A stretch of 64,000 bases of DNA from Streptomyces sp. NBC_00237 (GCF_026342435.1 NZ_JAPEMT010000001.1:2722501-2786500), one strand, 5' to 3'; positions 50,872 to 59,320 are shown, counted from the first letter of the stretch. The notes: generated from the letters alone by a model not told the origin. Made by a program: numbers and translations.

Positions 50872-51531
50872 TCAGCCCGCCCGCCGCCCCGCGTAGCCCC
50901 CCGCCTCGTACTGGCAGCCCAGGCCGTCCAGCAGCGCCCGCAGTCCCGTCTCGAACGCCCCCTCGTCCACCTTCTCCTGGTGGTCCGCGAGCAGGTGCGC
51001 CTGGCCGAGGTGCGGGTAGTCCGCCGGGTCGTACGCCGCCTCGTCGTCCACGAAACCGCGCGCGAAGGAACCGAGCGCCGAGCCCGTCACGAAGTACCGC
51101 ATCAGCGCACCGATGTACGTCGCCTGGGCGGGTGGCCACCCGGCCCGCACCATCGCCCCGAACACCGCGTCGGCGACCCGCAGTCCGGACGGGCGGCGGC
51201 CGGGACCCCGGGCCAGCACCGGCACGACGTGCGGGTGCTCGGTGAGCGCCGCGCGGTACGAGAGCGCCCAGTCGTGCAGCGCCGCCCGCCAGTCGCGGAC
51301 GTCGTCCGCGTCGAACATCGACAGGTCGACCTTCGCGGACACCGTGTCGGCGACCGCCTCCAGGATCTCGTCCTTGGTGCGGAAGTGGTTGTAGAGGGAC
51401 GGTCCGCTGACCCCGAGTTCCGCCGCGAGCCGCCGGGTGGAGACCGCCGCCAGGCCCTCGGAGTCCACGAGTGCGCGCGCCGTGTCGACGATGCGGTCTC
51501 TGCTCAACAGGGGCTTGCGCGGTCGGGCCAT
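50872..51531 (-). CDS. TetR family transcriptional regulator next to acyl-CoA dehydrogenase
   Basis: About 219 residues beginning ARPRKPLLSRDRIVDTARAL after the Met. HTH: LAAVSTRRLAAELGVSGPSL and YNHFRTKDEILEAVADT. ATG 51531 is preferred over 51540 because TACTAT (51544-51539 on the gene strand) is a good -10 that would start transcription at 51531, giving a leaderless message. Divergent from the acyl-CoA dehydrogenase, with the dyad 51559-51577 between. It likely represses both. Confidence 0.9.
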   Translation of the reverse strand: MARPRKPLLSRDRIVDTARALVDSEGLAAVSTRRLAAELGVSGPSLYNHFRTKDEILEAVADTVSAKVDLSMFDADDVRDWRAALHDWALSYRAALTEHPHVVPVLARGPGRRPSGLRVADAVFGAMVRAGWPPAQATYIGALMRYFVTGSALGSFARGFVDDEAAYDPADYPHLGQAHLLADHQEKVDEGAFETGLRALLDGLGCQYEAGGYAGRRAG

Positions 51532-51558
51532 GCGGCACATAGTAGGCCCGGAAAACCG

Positions 51559-51577
51559 AAACTAGCAGTGCTAATTA
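51559..51577. promoter_or_regulatory. TetR-type operator (copy 2) between TetR and acyl-CoA dehydrogenase
   Basis: AAACTAGCAGTGCTAATTA contains the dyad TAGCA-G-TGCTA. It matches the site 46284-46302 at 13 of 19 positions, including AAACTA, GCTA and TT. Confidence 0.65.
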
Positions 51578-51603
51578 ATTCCTCGACGAATGGGGTCGGT
51601 GCC

Positions 51604-52755
51604 GTGAACCTGGAGCTCAGCGAGGAGCAGAGGGCCGTCCAGCGGCTCGCCCGGGACTTCGTGGCGCGCGAGATCGCCCCGCACGCCGTGGAGTGGGACC
51701 GTACCGAGAACGTCGACAAGTCGATCGTGAAGAAGCTGGGCGCGCTCGGCTTCCTCGGCCTCACGGTCCCCGAGGAGTACGGCGGCTCGGGCGGCGACCA
51801 CCTCGCCTACTGCCTCGTCACCGAGGAACTCGGCCGTGGCGACTCCTCGGTGCGCGGCATCGTCTCCGTGTCGCTCGGACTGGTCGCCAAGACGGTCGCC
51901 GCGTGGGGGAGCGAGGAGCAGAAGCGGGAGTGGCTGCCGAGGCTCACCTCAGGCGACGCGATCGGCTGCTTCGGCCTCACCGAGCCCGGCACCGGCTCCG
52001 ACGCGGGCAACCTGATCACGCGGGCGGTCCGGGACGGCGCCGACTACGTCATCAGCGGCACCAAGACGTTCATCACCAACGGCACCTGGGCCGACGTCGT
52101 CCTCCTCTTCGCCCGCTCCACCGACGCCCCCGGCCACCAGGGCGTCACCGCCTTCCTCGTCCCCACGAGCGCCCCCGGCCTCAGCCGCCGCACCCTGCAC
52201 GGCAAGCTCGGACTGCGCGGCCAGGCCACCGCCGAACTCGTCCTCGACGACGTCCGCGTGCCCGCCTCCGCGATGCTCGGCCCCGAGGGCAAGGGCTTCT
52301 CCGTCGCCATGTCGGCACTGGCCAAGGGCCGCATGTCGGTCGCGGCGGGCTGCGTGGGGATCGCGCAGGCGGCGCTGGACGCGGCGCTCTCGTACGCCGG
52401 GGAGCGCGAGCAGTTCGGCAAGACCATCGCCCACCACCAGCTCGTCCAGGAGCTGCTCTGCGACATCGCGGTCGACGTCGACGCCGCGCGCCTGCTGACC
52501 TGGCGCGTCGCCGATCTGATCGACCGTGGCGAGCCCTTCGCCACCGCCGCGTCCCAGGCCAAGCTCTTCGCCTCCGAGGCCGCCGTCCGCGCGGCGAACA
52601 ACGCCCTCCAGGTGTACGGCGGTTACGGCTACATCGACGAGTACCCGGCGGGCAAACTCCTGCGCGACGCCCGCGTGATGACCCTCTACGAAGGCACCAG
52701 CCAGATTCAGAAACTCGTCATCGGCCGTGCGCTGACCGGGGTTTCGGCCTTCTGA
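51604..52755 (+). CDS. Acyl-CoA dehydrogenase
   Basis: A 383-residue FAD enzyme. GTG 51604. CFGLTEPGTGSDAGNL and FITNGTWADVVLLFAR are flavin/substrate signatures; the catalytic Glu lies in LYEGTSQIQK near the C-terminus, the position used by short/branched-chain enzymes. QVYGGYGYIDEYPAGKLLRD also fits. It introduces the alpha,beta double bond in an acyl-CoA, passing electrons to an electron-transfer flavoprotein. Chain length is not readable. Control by the divergent TetR is likely. Confidence 0.95.
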   Translation: MNLELSEEQRAVQRLARDFVAREIAPHAVEWDRTENVDKSIVKKLGALGFLGLTVPEEYGGSGGDHLAYCLVTEELGRGDSSVRGIVSVSLGLVAKTVAAWGSEEQKREWLPRLTSGDAIGCFGLTEPGTGSDAGNLITRAVRDGADYVISGTKTFITNGTWADVVLLFARSTDAPGHQGVTAFLVPTSAPGLSRRTLHGKLGLRGQATAELVLDDVRVPASAMLGPEGKGFSVAMSALAKGRMSVAAGCVGIAQAALDAALSYAGEREQFGKTIAHHQLVQELLCDIAVDVDAARLLTWRVADLIDRGEPFATAASQAKLFASEAAVRAANNALQVYGGYGYIDEYPAGKLLRDARVMTLYEGTSQIQKLVIGRALTGVSAF

Positions 52756-52815
52756 GTACGTATCTGAGTACGGGTACGGATATCCGGCCGCAGTGACGTG
52801 GGTCACCCTGTCCGC

Positions 52816-53103
52816 ATGAGCGATCCACAGGTCAAGCAGCAGAACACCGGGGCCTACTACGGTCAGGCCGTCGCATCGTTCGTCGTCGCCATCTCCGCGA
52901 CCGCCGTCGGCATCTTCTACATCGAGGCCAGCGGCTGGGTGCGGGCCTTCATGGCGATCTCCGTCCTCTACCTCACCACCTCCTGCTTCACCCTCGCCAA
53001 GGTGATCCGCGACAAGCAGGAGGCCGGGCAGATCGTCAGCCGGGTCGACCAGGCGCGGCTGGAGAAGATGCTCGCCGAGCACGACCCCTTCACCAAGCTG
53101 TAG
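52816..53103 (+). CDS. YiaA/YiaB-like two-span membrane protein
   Basis: A 95-residue protein with two spans (QAVASFVVAISATAVGIFYI and AFMAISVLYLTTSCFTLAKV), typical of the YiaAB two-helix family, and a soluble, charged tail (IRDKQEAGQIVSRVDQARLE). A GTG at 52798 is an alternative start. Function unknown. The last codons and stop are duplicated in tandem downstream (53089-53130). Confidence 0.85.
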   Translation: MSDPQVKQQNTGAYYGQAVASFVVAISATAVGIFYIEASGWVRAFMAISVLYLTTSCFTLAKVIRDKQEAGQIVSRVDQARLEKMLAEHDPFTKL

Positions 53104-53130
53104 CACCGGTTCACCAGGCTGTAGCACCGG
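53089..53130. repeat. 21-base tandem duplication of the YiaA-like gene's 3' end
   Basis: Two adjacent 21-base copies (53089-53109 and 53110-53130) differ by one base. Both include a TAG stop; the first is the gene's own. Confidence 0.85.
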
Positions 53131-53142
53131 GCGCCCCGCACG

Positions 53143-53158
53143 CTAAGCGCTTGCTCAG
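53143..53158. promoter_or_regulatory. Shared TetR operator, copy 1 (upstream of TetR at 53210)
   Basis: CTAAGCGCTTGCTCAG, a dyad of the form CTnAGCnnnnGCTnAG. It lies about 52 bases before the regulator's start and is 14/16 identical to 54359-54374. Confidence 0.75.
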
Positions 53159-53209
53159 ACGTGCGGGGTATGGTGTGCGTCCTGGTGGTACGGACGGAAG
53201 AGGTGCGCG

Positions 53210-53851
53210 ATGGACACGGCGCGGGACGCTGAGGACTCCGCCGACGGCGGGTCGAACGAGGCAACCGCCTGGGGCGAGGTCGCCCCGGAAGCCGCCCGGA
53301 GGCTGCTCGTCGCCGCCGTCGGCGCCTTCGCCGAGCGCGGCTACCACGCCACCACCACCCGCGACATCGCCGGACGGGCGGGCATGAGCCCGGCCGCGCT
53401 CTACATCCACTACAAGACCAAGGAAGAACTGCTCCACCGGATCAGCCGCATCGGCCACGACAAGGCCCTGCGCATCCTGGAGACCGCCGCCGACGGCGAC
53501 GGCAGCGCCGCCGAACGCCTCTCGGACGCCGTCGTCACCTTCGTACGGTGGCACGCCGCGCACCACACCACGGCGCGCGTCGTCCAGTACGAGCTGGACG
53601 CTCTCGGCGAGGAGCACCGCGCCGAGATAGTGGAACTGCGCCGCCGCAGCGATGCGGCCGTGCGGCGCATCATCAACGACGGGGTGAAGGCGGGGGAGTT
53701 CGACGTCCCCGACGTGCCGGGCACCACGCTCGCCGTGCTGTCGCTGTGCATCGACGTGGCCCGCTGGTTCAACGCGGAGGGGCGGCGCACGCCCGACGAG
53801 GTCGGCGCGCTCTACGCCGACCTCGTGCTGCGGATGGTGGCCGCGTCCTAG
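53210..53851 (+). CDS. TetR family regulator (KstR2/acyl-CoA metabolism type)
   Basis: A 213-residue repressor. The helix-turn-helix region is ARRLLVAAVGAFAERGYHAT, TTRDIAGRAGMSPAALYIHY, KTKEELLHRISRIGHDKA. The C-terminal domain resembles regulators of fatty acyl-CoA degradation. Two copies of one operator (53143 and 54359) lie before this gene and before the MaoC-like gene, so it probably controls both. Confidence 0.9.
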   Translation: MDTARDAEDSADGGSNEATAWGEVAPEAARRLLVAAVGAFAERGYHATTTRDIAGRAGMSPAALYIHYKTKEELLHRISRIGHDKALRILETAADGDGSAAERLSDAVVTFVRWHAAHHTTARVVQYELDALGEEHRAEIVELRRRSDAAVRRIINDGVKAGEFDVPDVPGTTLAVLSLCIDVARWFNAEGRRTPDEVGALYADLVLRMVAAS

Positions 53852-53864
53852 AAGTGCGCGGGGC

Positions 53865-54326
53865 TCAGAAGTAGTAGCGCGAGATCGACTCGGCCACGCA
53901 CGCGGGCTTCGCGCCGCCTTCGATCTCGACCGTCACCTTCGCCGTGACCTGCACGCCGCCGCCCGCCTCGGACACGTCGGTCAGCACGGCCGTGGCGCGC
54001 AGCCGCGAGCCCACCGGTACCGGCGAGGGGAAACGGACCTTGCCCGTCCCGTAGTTGATGCCCATCTTCATGCCCTCGACCCGCATCACCTGCGGCACGA
54101 ACAACGGCAGCAGCGACAGCGTCAGATAGCCGTGCGCGATCGTCTTCCCGAACGGGCCCCGGGCCGCCCGCTCCGGGTCCACGTGGATCCACTGGTGGTC
54201 GCCGGTCGCGTCGGCGAACAGGTCGATCCGCTTCTGGTCGATCTCCAGCCACTCGCTGTGACCCAGCTCCTCACCGACTCCGGCGGTCAGCTCCGCTGCG
54301 GACGTGAAGATCCTCGGCTCGGTCAT
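53865..54326 (-). CDS. MaoC-like hot-dog hydratase
   Basis: A 153-residue protein. The hydratase-2 motif is [18 protein letters not shown], whose Asp and His are catalytic, followed by [18 protein letters not shown]. It adds water to an enoyl-CoA, and the short size implies a homodimer. Upstream of it lies the shared TetR operator (54359). It is convergent with the TetR gene that probably controls it. Substrate: an enoyl-CoA of unknown chain. Confidence 0.92.
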   Translation of the reverse strand: MTEPRIFTSAAELTAGVGEELGHSEWLEIDQKRIDLFADATGDHQWIHVDPERAARGPFGKTIAHGYLTLSLLPLFVPQVMRVEGMKMGINYGTGKVRFPSPVPVGSRLRATAVLTDVSEAGGGVQVTAKVTVEIEGGAKPACVAESISRYYF

Positions 54327-54358
54327 CCCTGCGCTCCCTCGCTGCTCACATCACTTGA

Positions 54359-54374
54359 TTAAGCGTTTGCTCAG
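54359..54374. promoter_or_regulatory. Shared TetR operator, copy 2 (between MaoC and soxR)
   Basis: TTAAGCGTTTGCTCAG lies 33 bases before the MaoC-like start, and about 53 bases before soxR, in their divergent region. Confidence 0.75.
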
Positions 54375-54426
54375 CATGGTTGGGTCCCTGTGTCCGTGTC
54401 AACGGAAGTCCACTAGGGTTCACGGA

Positions 54427-54888
54427 GTGCCGCAGATTCCAGTGAAGATCCATGAACTCACCGTCGGCCAGCTGTCCGCACGCAGCGGGGCCGCCGTGTC
54501 CGCCCTGCACTTCTACGAGGCCAAGGGCCTGATCAGCAGCCGTCGCACCTCCGGCAACCAACGCCGGTACGAGCGCGACGCGTTGCGCCGGGTCGCCTTC
54601 GTGCGCGCCGCCCAACGGGTCGGCATTCCGCTCGCCACCATCCGCGACGCGCTGGCCGAACTCCCCGAGGAGCGCACGCCCACCCGCGAGGACTGGGCCC
54701 GCCTCTCCGAGAACTGGCGCGCGGAACTCGACGCCCGCATCACACAGTTGGGCAGGCTCCGCGACCACCTCACCGACTGCATCGGCTGCGGTTGTCTGTC
54801 CCTGGAGACCTGTGTGCTGTCCAACCCGGACGACGTCATCGGCGAACAGCTGTCGGGCTCGCGCCTGATGGGCGAGAAGAAGAGCTGA
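54427..54888 (+). CDS. soxR: Redox-sensitive transcriptional activator SoxR
   Basis: A 153-residue MerR-family regulator. GTG 54427. The HTH includes [20 protein letters not shown], with [20 protein letters not shown] as wing. The [2Fe-2S] ligands Cys118, Cys121, Cys123 and Cys129 lie in [12 protein letters not shown], the same spacing as E. coli SoxR. In Streptomyces, SoxR responds to redox-active pigments such as actinorhodin rather than to superoxide and turns on a few oxygenase and transporter genes. Its targets here cannot be read. Confidence 0.96.
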   Translation: MPQIPVKIHELTVGQLSARSGAAVSALHFYEAKGLISSRRTSGNQRRYERDALRRVAFVRAAQRVGIPLATIRDALAELPEERTPTREDWARLSENWRAELDARITQLGRLRDHLTDCIGCGCLSLETCVLSNPDDVIGEQLSGSRLMGEKKS

Positions 54889-54916
54889 CGGCACGGGGCC
54901 GGTCAGCACGGGGTGG

Positions 54917-55681
54917 TCAGCCCACCTCCACCGGCCACCGAATGTCCCGGGCGGCGCTCACCAGTTGGGCGTTGGACTCCGCGTGCCGCCCGTCCGGGAG
55001 CAGCAGCGTGTCCTCCAGGCCGATGCGGGTGGCCAGCCCCAGACGTCTCGCGAGGGCGAGCACCGGCCACGCCCCGCCGCCCTCGCCGTGCAGCAGCATC
55101 GGCGCCCCGCGCACCTCGCCCCGGTCCCCGACCGCACCCCGGCGGGAGAGCTCGGCCAGGAACTGGAGCGCGGAGTCCTCAGCGGTGAGCGGATCGGGGT
55201 CGGTGACCTCCACCAGCACCCTGAGCGAGCGTTTCGCCACCGGTGACGCGAGGAAGCGCTGCACCCCGTCCGTGCCGGACCACAGCCCGGACTCGACGGC
55301 CACGCCGCGCGCGAGCAGGGCTTCGGCGACCTCCTCGGCGCCTGGCTCGTGCCAGTTCACCGAGGCGTGGTCGGGCAGCGCCGTCCAGGACGCGATGCGC
55401 TCGACGCGGCGCTGCGGCTCGGGCTCCGTCCACGCGCCGGTCGTCACGCCGACGGGGACGTCCACCACGTTCCGTATCGCCGCGAGGGTGGTCGCCAGCA
55501 CGTGGGGCGAGAGGGTGTCGTCGCCGCACGGCGTCTTCGGGTGCACATGCACCTCACGGGCCCCAGCGGCCACGGCGGCGGCAGCGGACCGGGCCATGGC
55601 GTCCGGCGACACGGGAACGGCCGCTCCGTCGCCGGGACCGCGCTGACCGTTCACACAGACCTGAATCAAGGGCTCGACCAT
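54917..55681 (-). CDS. BKACE family (3-keto-5-aminohexanoate cleavage-like) enzyme
   Basis: A 254-residue enzyme. Start MVEPLIQVCVNGQRGP at 55681. The Zn-binding EVHVHPKTP (HxH), LPDHASVNWHEPGAEEVAEA, and a final MLLHGEGGGAWPVLALA segment fit the DUF849 TIM barrel that cleaves beta-keto acids with acetyl-CoA. Family members are usually 270-310 residues, so this is on the short side. Substrate unknown. Confidence 0.85.
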   Translation of the reverse strand: MVEPLIQVCVNGQRGPGDGAAVPVSPDAMARSAAAAVAAGAREVHVHPKTPCGDDTLSPHVLATTLAAIRNVVDVPVGVTTGAWTEPEPQRRVERIASWTALPDHASVNWHEPGAEEVAEALLARGVAVESGLWSGTDGVQRFLASPVAKRSLRVLVEVTDPDPLTAEDSALQFLAELSRRGAVGDRGEVRGAPMLLHGEGGGAWPVLALARRLGLATRIGLEDTLLLPDGRHAESNAQLVSAARDIRWPVEVG

Positions 55682-55985
55682 GCATTCGATGGTGACACCC
55701 GCCACTGACATTCAGCCATGCACTGAGCATTCGCACGGTTGTCGCGGGGAAACCTACGGATTCGGCCGCCTGCGGGACACCCGCAGGCCGCACGCAGGAC
55801 ACCCGCGACGCGGCGCGCACGCGGCACGCGCGCGCGTGGTGCTCGCAGGGCCCGCATTCATGACCCTTACGGGTGACACGGAGGGCGCGGATGGCACCGG
55901 TAGCACGGAGGGCGCGGGGGGCACAGAGGACGCGGGTGACACGGAGGGCGCGGCGCCCCAGGGAAATCCGCCGCGCCCCGCGTGC
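55682..55985. repeat. Gene-free spacer with degenerate minisatellite
   Basis: 304 bases. GGTGACACGGAGGGCGCGG occurs exactly at 55872-55890 and 55935-55953, with diverged versions between them. A frame through it would encode only a Gly/Thr/Glu/Ala repeat, so no gene is called. Confidence 0.6.
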
Positions 55986-56597
55986 TCACGCCACTGACGC
56001 CAGTTCCTTGCGCCGCACCCTCTTGGCCCGTGCCAGCGCCTCGGGCGTCAGGACGGGCTGCGGCACCAGAATTCCGCATCCCGTGCAGACCGGCCCGAAC
56101 CACGGCTCGTGGACCAGGTCCTGCTTCCAGACGATCCGGCTCGACGCGCACACCGGACAGTGCTCACCGGGCTCCGACTCCAGAGCGGAGATCAGCCCGC
56201 GCAGCACCTCTGCCAGCGACGCCGCCGGATGGGCCGCCGGATCGTCGCACCACGCGACCCCGAAACCGCCCCAGGTCCGCCGGTGCCAGTCGTCGAAGGA
56301 GCCCGGCCGCCGCAGCCCTTCGTGCTTCTCGCGCTTGCGGCGCGCGGCGAACTCCACCTCGTACGCGAGCCAGACGGCCCGCGCTTCCTCCAGTTCCTCC
56401 AGCGCGGCCACCAGCCGCACCGGGTCGGGCGCTCTGTCCTCGGGACCGAACCCGTGCCGGGTGCACAGGTGGTCCCAGGTCGCCCGGTGCCCGTAAGGGG
56501 CGAACCTCTCCAAGCACTTGCGCAGCGAATAGCGCCGCAACGCAAGATCACACCTCGGGTCACGTACCTGTCTCGCGAGACTCCGAAAACCGGCCAT
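55986..56597 (-). CDS. Zinc-ribbon hypothetical protein
   Basis: A 203-residue cytoplasmic protein. Start 56597 has GGAGGTGG eight bases upstream. N-terminal half is rich in Arg and aromatic residues (RRYSLRKCLERFAPYGHRAT). The C-terminal half holds two Cys pairs, CPVCASSR and CTGCGIL, which would bind one Zn. Similar hypothetical proteins probably occur in streptomycetes. No known catalytic motif. Function unknown. Confidence 0.75.
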   Translation of the reverse strand: MAGFRSLARQVRDPRCDLALRRYSLRKCLERFAPYGHRATWDHLCTRHGFGPEDRAPDPVRLVAALEELEEARAVWLAYEVEFAARRKREKHEGLRRPGSFDDWHRRTWGGFGVAWCDDPAAHPAASLAEVLRGLISALESEPGEHCPVCASSRIVWKQDLVHEPWFGPVCTGCGILVPQPVLTPEALARAKRVRRKELASVA

Positions 56598-56880
56598 CGC
56601 ACTGCCACCTCCGTCGCTGGTACTTCGGCGTCGATGAATGGACGTACGGGTGCCCGTTTCGGCTCCATCGAAAATCCGATGGGCCCCATCAGGGATCAAT
56701 TGGTCCCGATTCGCACGCATCTCTCCCGTCGCTGTCCACCCCTCCGTCACGCGAGGTCCACGGCTCCTTGCTCGCGTGGTCCGTCGTTCACGACCGGCAG
56801 GCTCTCGGTCGGTGCATGAGGCAGCCCATGGGCGGGGTGGCTGATGCCGCGACGTGGGACATCCCGTGAGACGTATGAGG

Positions 56881-58152
56881 TCAGCGGTACAGGAGGTGCT
56901 CCCGCCGGATCTTGCGGAACGCCGCCAGGTCCGCCTGCCAGGCGCCCACCACCTCGTCCGTCCCCGCTCCCGCGTCGATCATGGTCCGTACGCGGGTGTT
57001 GCCGGTGAGCTTGTCGATCCAGTTGTCCGGCCGCCAGGCGAAGCCGCTCCACGACTTCTTCGCCGTCACCAGCAGGGCGATGCCGGTGCGCACGGGATCG
57101 AACGACTCCCGGTCGTGGACGTGCAGTTGGACGCCCCCGACCGTCTTCCCCTGGAACTTCGAGAACGTCGGCGCGAAGTACGCCTCCCGGAACCGCACCC
57201 CCGCCAGCCGCTCCGCGTTCGCCGCCTGTGCCCACCGCCGGTCGACGCCCTCCGCGCCCAGCAGCTCGAACGGGCGGGTCGTGCCACGCCCCTCCGACAG
57301 GTTCGTCCCCTCGAAGAGGCACGTGCCGGAGTACACCAACGCGGTGTCCGCCGTCGGCATGTTGGGGCTCGGCGGCACCCACGGCAGCCCCGTCGCGTCG
57401 AAGAAGTCGCCGCGCCGCCACCCCGACATCCGCACCACCTCCAGCGGCACCGGCTTCGCCAGGAACTCCGCGTTGAACAACAGGGCCAGCTCCGCCACCG
57501 TCATCCCGTGCGCCTGCGCGATCGGCTCCCGCCCGACGAACGTCGCGAACGCCCGGTCGAGGACCGGCCCGAGCGCCGCCCGCCCCGTCACCGGATTCGG
57601 CCGGTCGAGCACCACGAAGCGCTTGCCCGCGAGGGAGGCCGCCACCATGCAGTCGTACAGCGTCCAGATGTACGTGTAGAAGCGTGCGCCCGCGTCCTGG
57701 ATGTCGAAGACGACGGTGTCCACGCCGGACGCCGTGAAGACGTCCGCCAGTGCCTGCCCGCTCTTGAGGTACGTGTCGTACACGGGCAGCCCGGTCGCCG
57801 GATCGTCGTAGCGCCCCTCGCTGCCGCCCGCCTGCGCGGTGCCCCGGAAGCCGTGCTCGGGGCCGAACACGGCGGTGAGGTTCACCCGGTCGTCCGCGTG
57901 CATGACGTCGACGACGTGCCGGACGTCGGCCGTGACGCCGGTGGGGTTGGTGACGATGCCGACCTCGCGGCCGCGCAGCAGCCGGTACCCGTCGGCGGCG
58001 AGCCGGTCGAATCCGGTACGGACCCGGGAGCCGTCCCCGTGACGCGGCTCCTGGTACGCCCGTTCCCGCGCCTGCGCCGAACCGCTCCCGGCGGCGAGCG
58101 CCCCCACCGTGCCGCCGCCCGCCGCCAGCAGCCCTCTTCTGGACAAGCCCAT
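56881..58152 (-). CDS. DUF1343 protein, NamZ-like exo-beta-N-acetylmuramidase (Tat signal)
   Basis: 423 residues. Tat-type signal: SRRGLLAAGGGTVGALAAGS. The DUF1343 domain shows VGIVTNPTGVTADVRHVVDV, FGPEHGFRGTAQAGG, FDIQDAGARFYTYIWTLYDC and PNPVTGRAALGPVLDRAFAT. In Bacillus and Bacteroidetes this family (NamZ, GH171) removes terminal N-acetylmuramic acid from peptidoglycan fragments. Being exported, it may process cell-wall debris. No muropeptide permease or MurQ gene is adjacent. Confidence 0.9.
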   Translation of the reverse strand: MGLSRRGLLAAGGGTVGALAAGSGSAQARERAYQEPRHGDGSRVRTGFDRLAADGYRLLRGREVGIVTNPTGVTADVRHVVDVMHADDRVNLTAVFGPEHGFRGTAQAGGSEGRYDDPATGLPVYDTYLKSGQALADVFTASGVDTVVFDIQDAGARFYTYIWTLYDCMVAASLAGKRFVVLDRPNPVTGRAALGPVLDRAFATFVGREPIAQAHGMTVAELALLFNAEFLAKPVPLEVVRMSGWRRGDFFDATGLPWVPPSPNMPTADTALVYSGTCLFEGTNLSEGRGTTRPFELLGAEGVDRRWAQAANAERLAGVRFREAYFAPTFSKFQGKTVGGVQLHVHDRESFDPVRTGIALLVTAKKSWSGFAWRPDNWIDKLTGNTRVRTMIDAGAGTDEVVGAWQADLAAFRKIRREHLLYR

Positions 58153-58318
58153 CCGTGCCACCTCCGCGCTCGGACGCCCGGACTCGCACCGGACGTCTCC
58201 CGGACCCTCCTGTGCGCCGCGCCTGCCCTGCGGCACGTCCGCGCACGCTAGCCCCTGTGTGCTCCCCGCGGAACGCAGCGCGCCCCGGATCTTGTGCGTA
58301 CACCCCTTTCCCCGCTTC

Positions 58319-58336
58319 ATACCGACTGGTTAGTCT
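58319..58336. promoter_or_regulatory. TetR-type operator before the SDR gene
   Basis: ATACCGACTGGTTAGTCT, 35 bases before the start of the SDR gene. Its first 12 bases, ATACCGACTGGT, are identical to the minus-strand reading of the site at 63134-63151. Confidence 0.65.
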
Positions 58337-58370
58337 GCTGGGGAAGTCGGCATGGAGAGGCAGGCCCCGG

Positions 58371-59132
58371 ATGGATGCGGTGCAGGGCGCGACGGTCGTG
58401 GTCACGGGTGCGGGAGGCGGCATCGGAGCCGCCCTGGCCCGCAGGTTCACGGCCGAGGGTGCCCGGGTCGTGGTCAACGACCTGGACGCGGGCAAGGCCA
58501 AGGCGGTCGCCGAGGAGATCGGCGCGGTCGCCGTCCCCGGAGACGCCTCCGGAATCATCGAGGAGGCCCGCGAGGCACTGGGCGGCCGGATCGACGTGTA
58601 CTGCGCCAACGCGGGAGTCGGCTGCGGCGGCGACCCGTTCGCGGAAGACCTCTGGGAACTCGCCTGGGACGTCAACGTGATGGCGCACGTCCGCGCCGCC
58701 CGTGCGCTGATCCCGGAGTGGGTGGAGCGCGGGAGCGGCCGGTTCGTGTCCACGGTGTCCGCCGCCGGGCTGCTGACGATGATCGGGGCGGCCCCCTACA
58801 GCGTGACCAAGCACGGGGCACTGGCCTTCGCCGAGTGGCTGTCGCTGACGTACCGCCACAAGGGTCTGAAGGTCCATGCGATCTGCCCCCAAGGGGTACG
58901 GACGGACATGCTGACCTCCGCCGGATCGGCGGGCGACCTGGTGCTCGCCCCGACCGCCATCGAGCCCGAGGACGTCGCCGACGCCCTCTTCGCGGGCATG
59001 GAGGCCGACCGCTTCCTGATCCTGCCGCACCCCGAAGTGGCGGACTACTACGCGGCGCGTGCGGGAGACCCGGACCGGTGGCTGACCGGGATGAACCAAC
59101 TTCAGCAGAAGTGGGAAGGGACGGGGAAATGA
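58371..59132 (+). CDS. Short-chain dehydrogenase/reductase
   Basis: A 253-residue Rossmann enzyme. TGAGGGIG binds the nucleotide, NDLDAG has the Asp that favours NAD, NAG at the usual place, STVSAAG the catalytic Ser, and YSVTKHG the Tyr and Lys. ATG 58371 is followed by VQGATVVVTGAGGGIGAALA. Substrate unknown; position beside acyl-CoA genes suggests a 3-hydroxyacyl-CoA. Ends in an ATGA overlap with the acyl-CoA synthetase remnant. Confidence 0.9.
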   Translation: MDAVQGATVVVTGAGGGIGAALARRFTAEGARVVVNDLDAGKAKAVAEEIGAVAVPGDASGIIEEAREALGGRIDVYCANAGVGCGGDPFAEDLWELAWDVNVMAHVRAARALIPEWVERGSGRFVSTVSAAGLLTMIGAAPYSVTKHGALAFAEWLSLTYRHKGLKVHAICPQGVRTDMLTSAGSAGDLVLAPTAIEPEDVADALFAGMEADRFLILPHPEVADYYAARAGDPDRWLTGMNQLQQKWEGTGK

Positions 59133-59251
59133 CGGAGGCCCTGTCCGACGCCGTCACATATCCGCGCGAGGTGGTGGTCCTGCCGGAGCTCCCCAAGACC
59201 GCGAGTGGGAAGATCCTCCGGCGGGAACTGCGTTCTCAGAACCAGCAGTAG
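59129..59251 (+). pseudogene. Remnant of an acyl-CoA synthetase (AMP-forming) gene
   Basis: Only 40 codons remain: MTEALSDAVT, then YPREVVVLPELPKTASGKIL and RRELRSQNQQ. The ending, with YPREV, PKTASGKILRRELR, is the C-terminal signature of AMP-forming acyl-CoA synthetases, including the A10 catalytic Lys in SGKILRR. The rest, about 450-500 codons, is missing, in frame. The ATG overlaps the upstream TGA, as the intact gene would have. Confidence 0.8.
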
Positions 59252-59320
59252 CACTAGCGGCTCGCACATGTACGACCACTCTTCACGCATCATGCGCACA
59301 GGCAAGGCAGGTAGCGGCAC

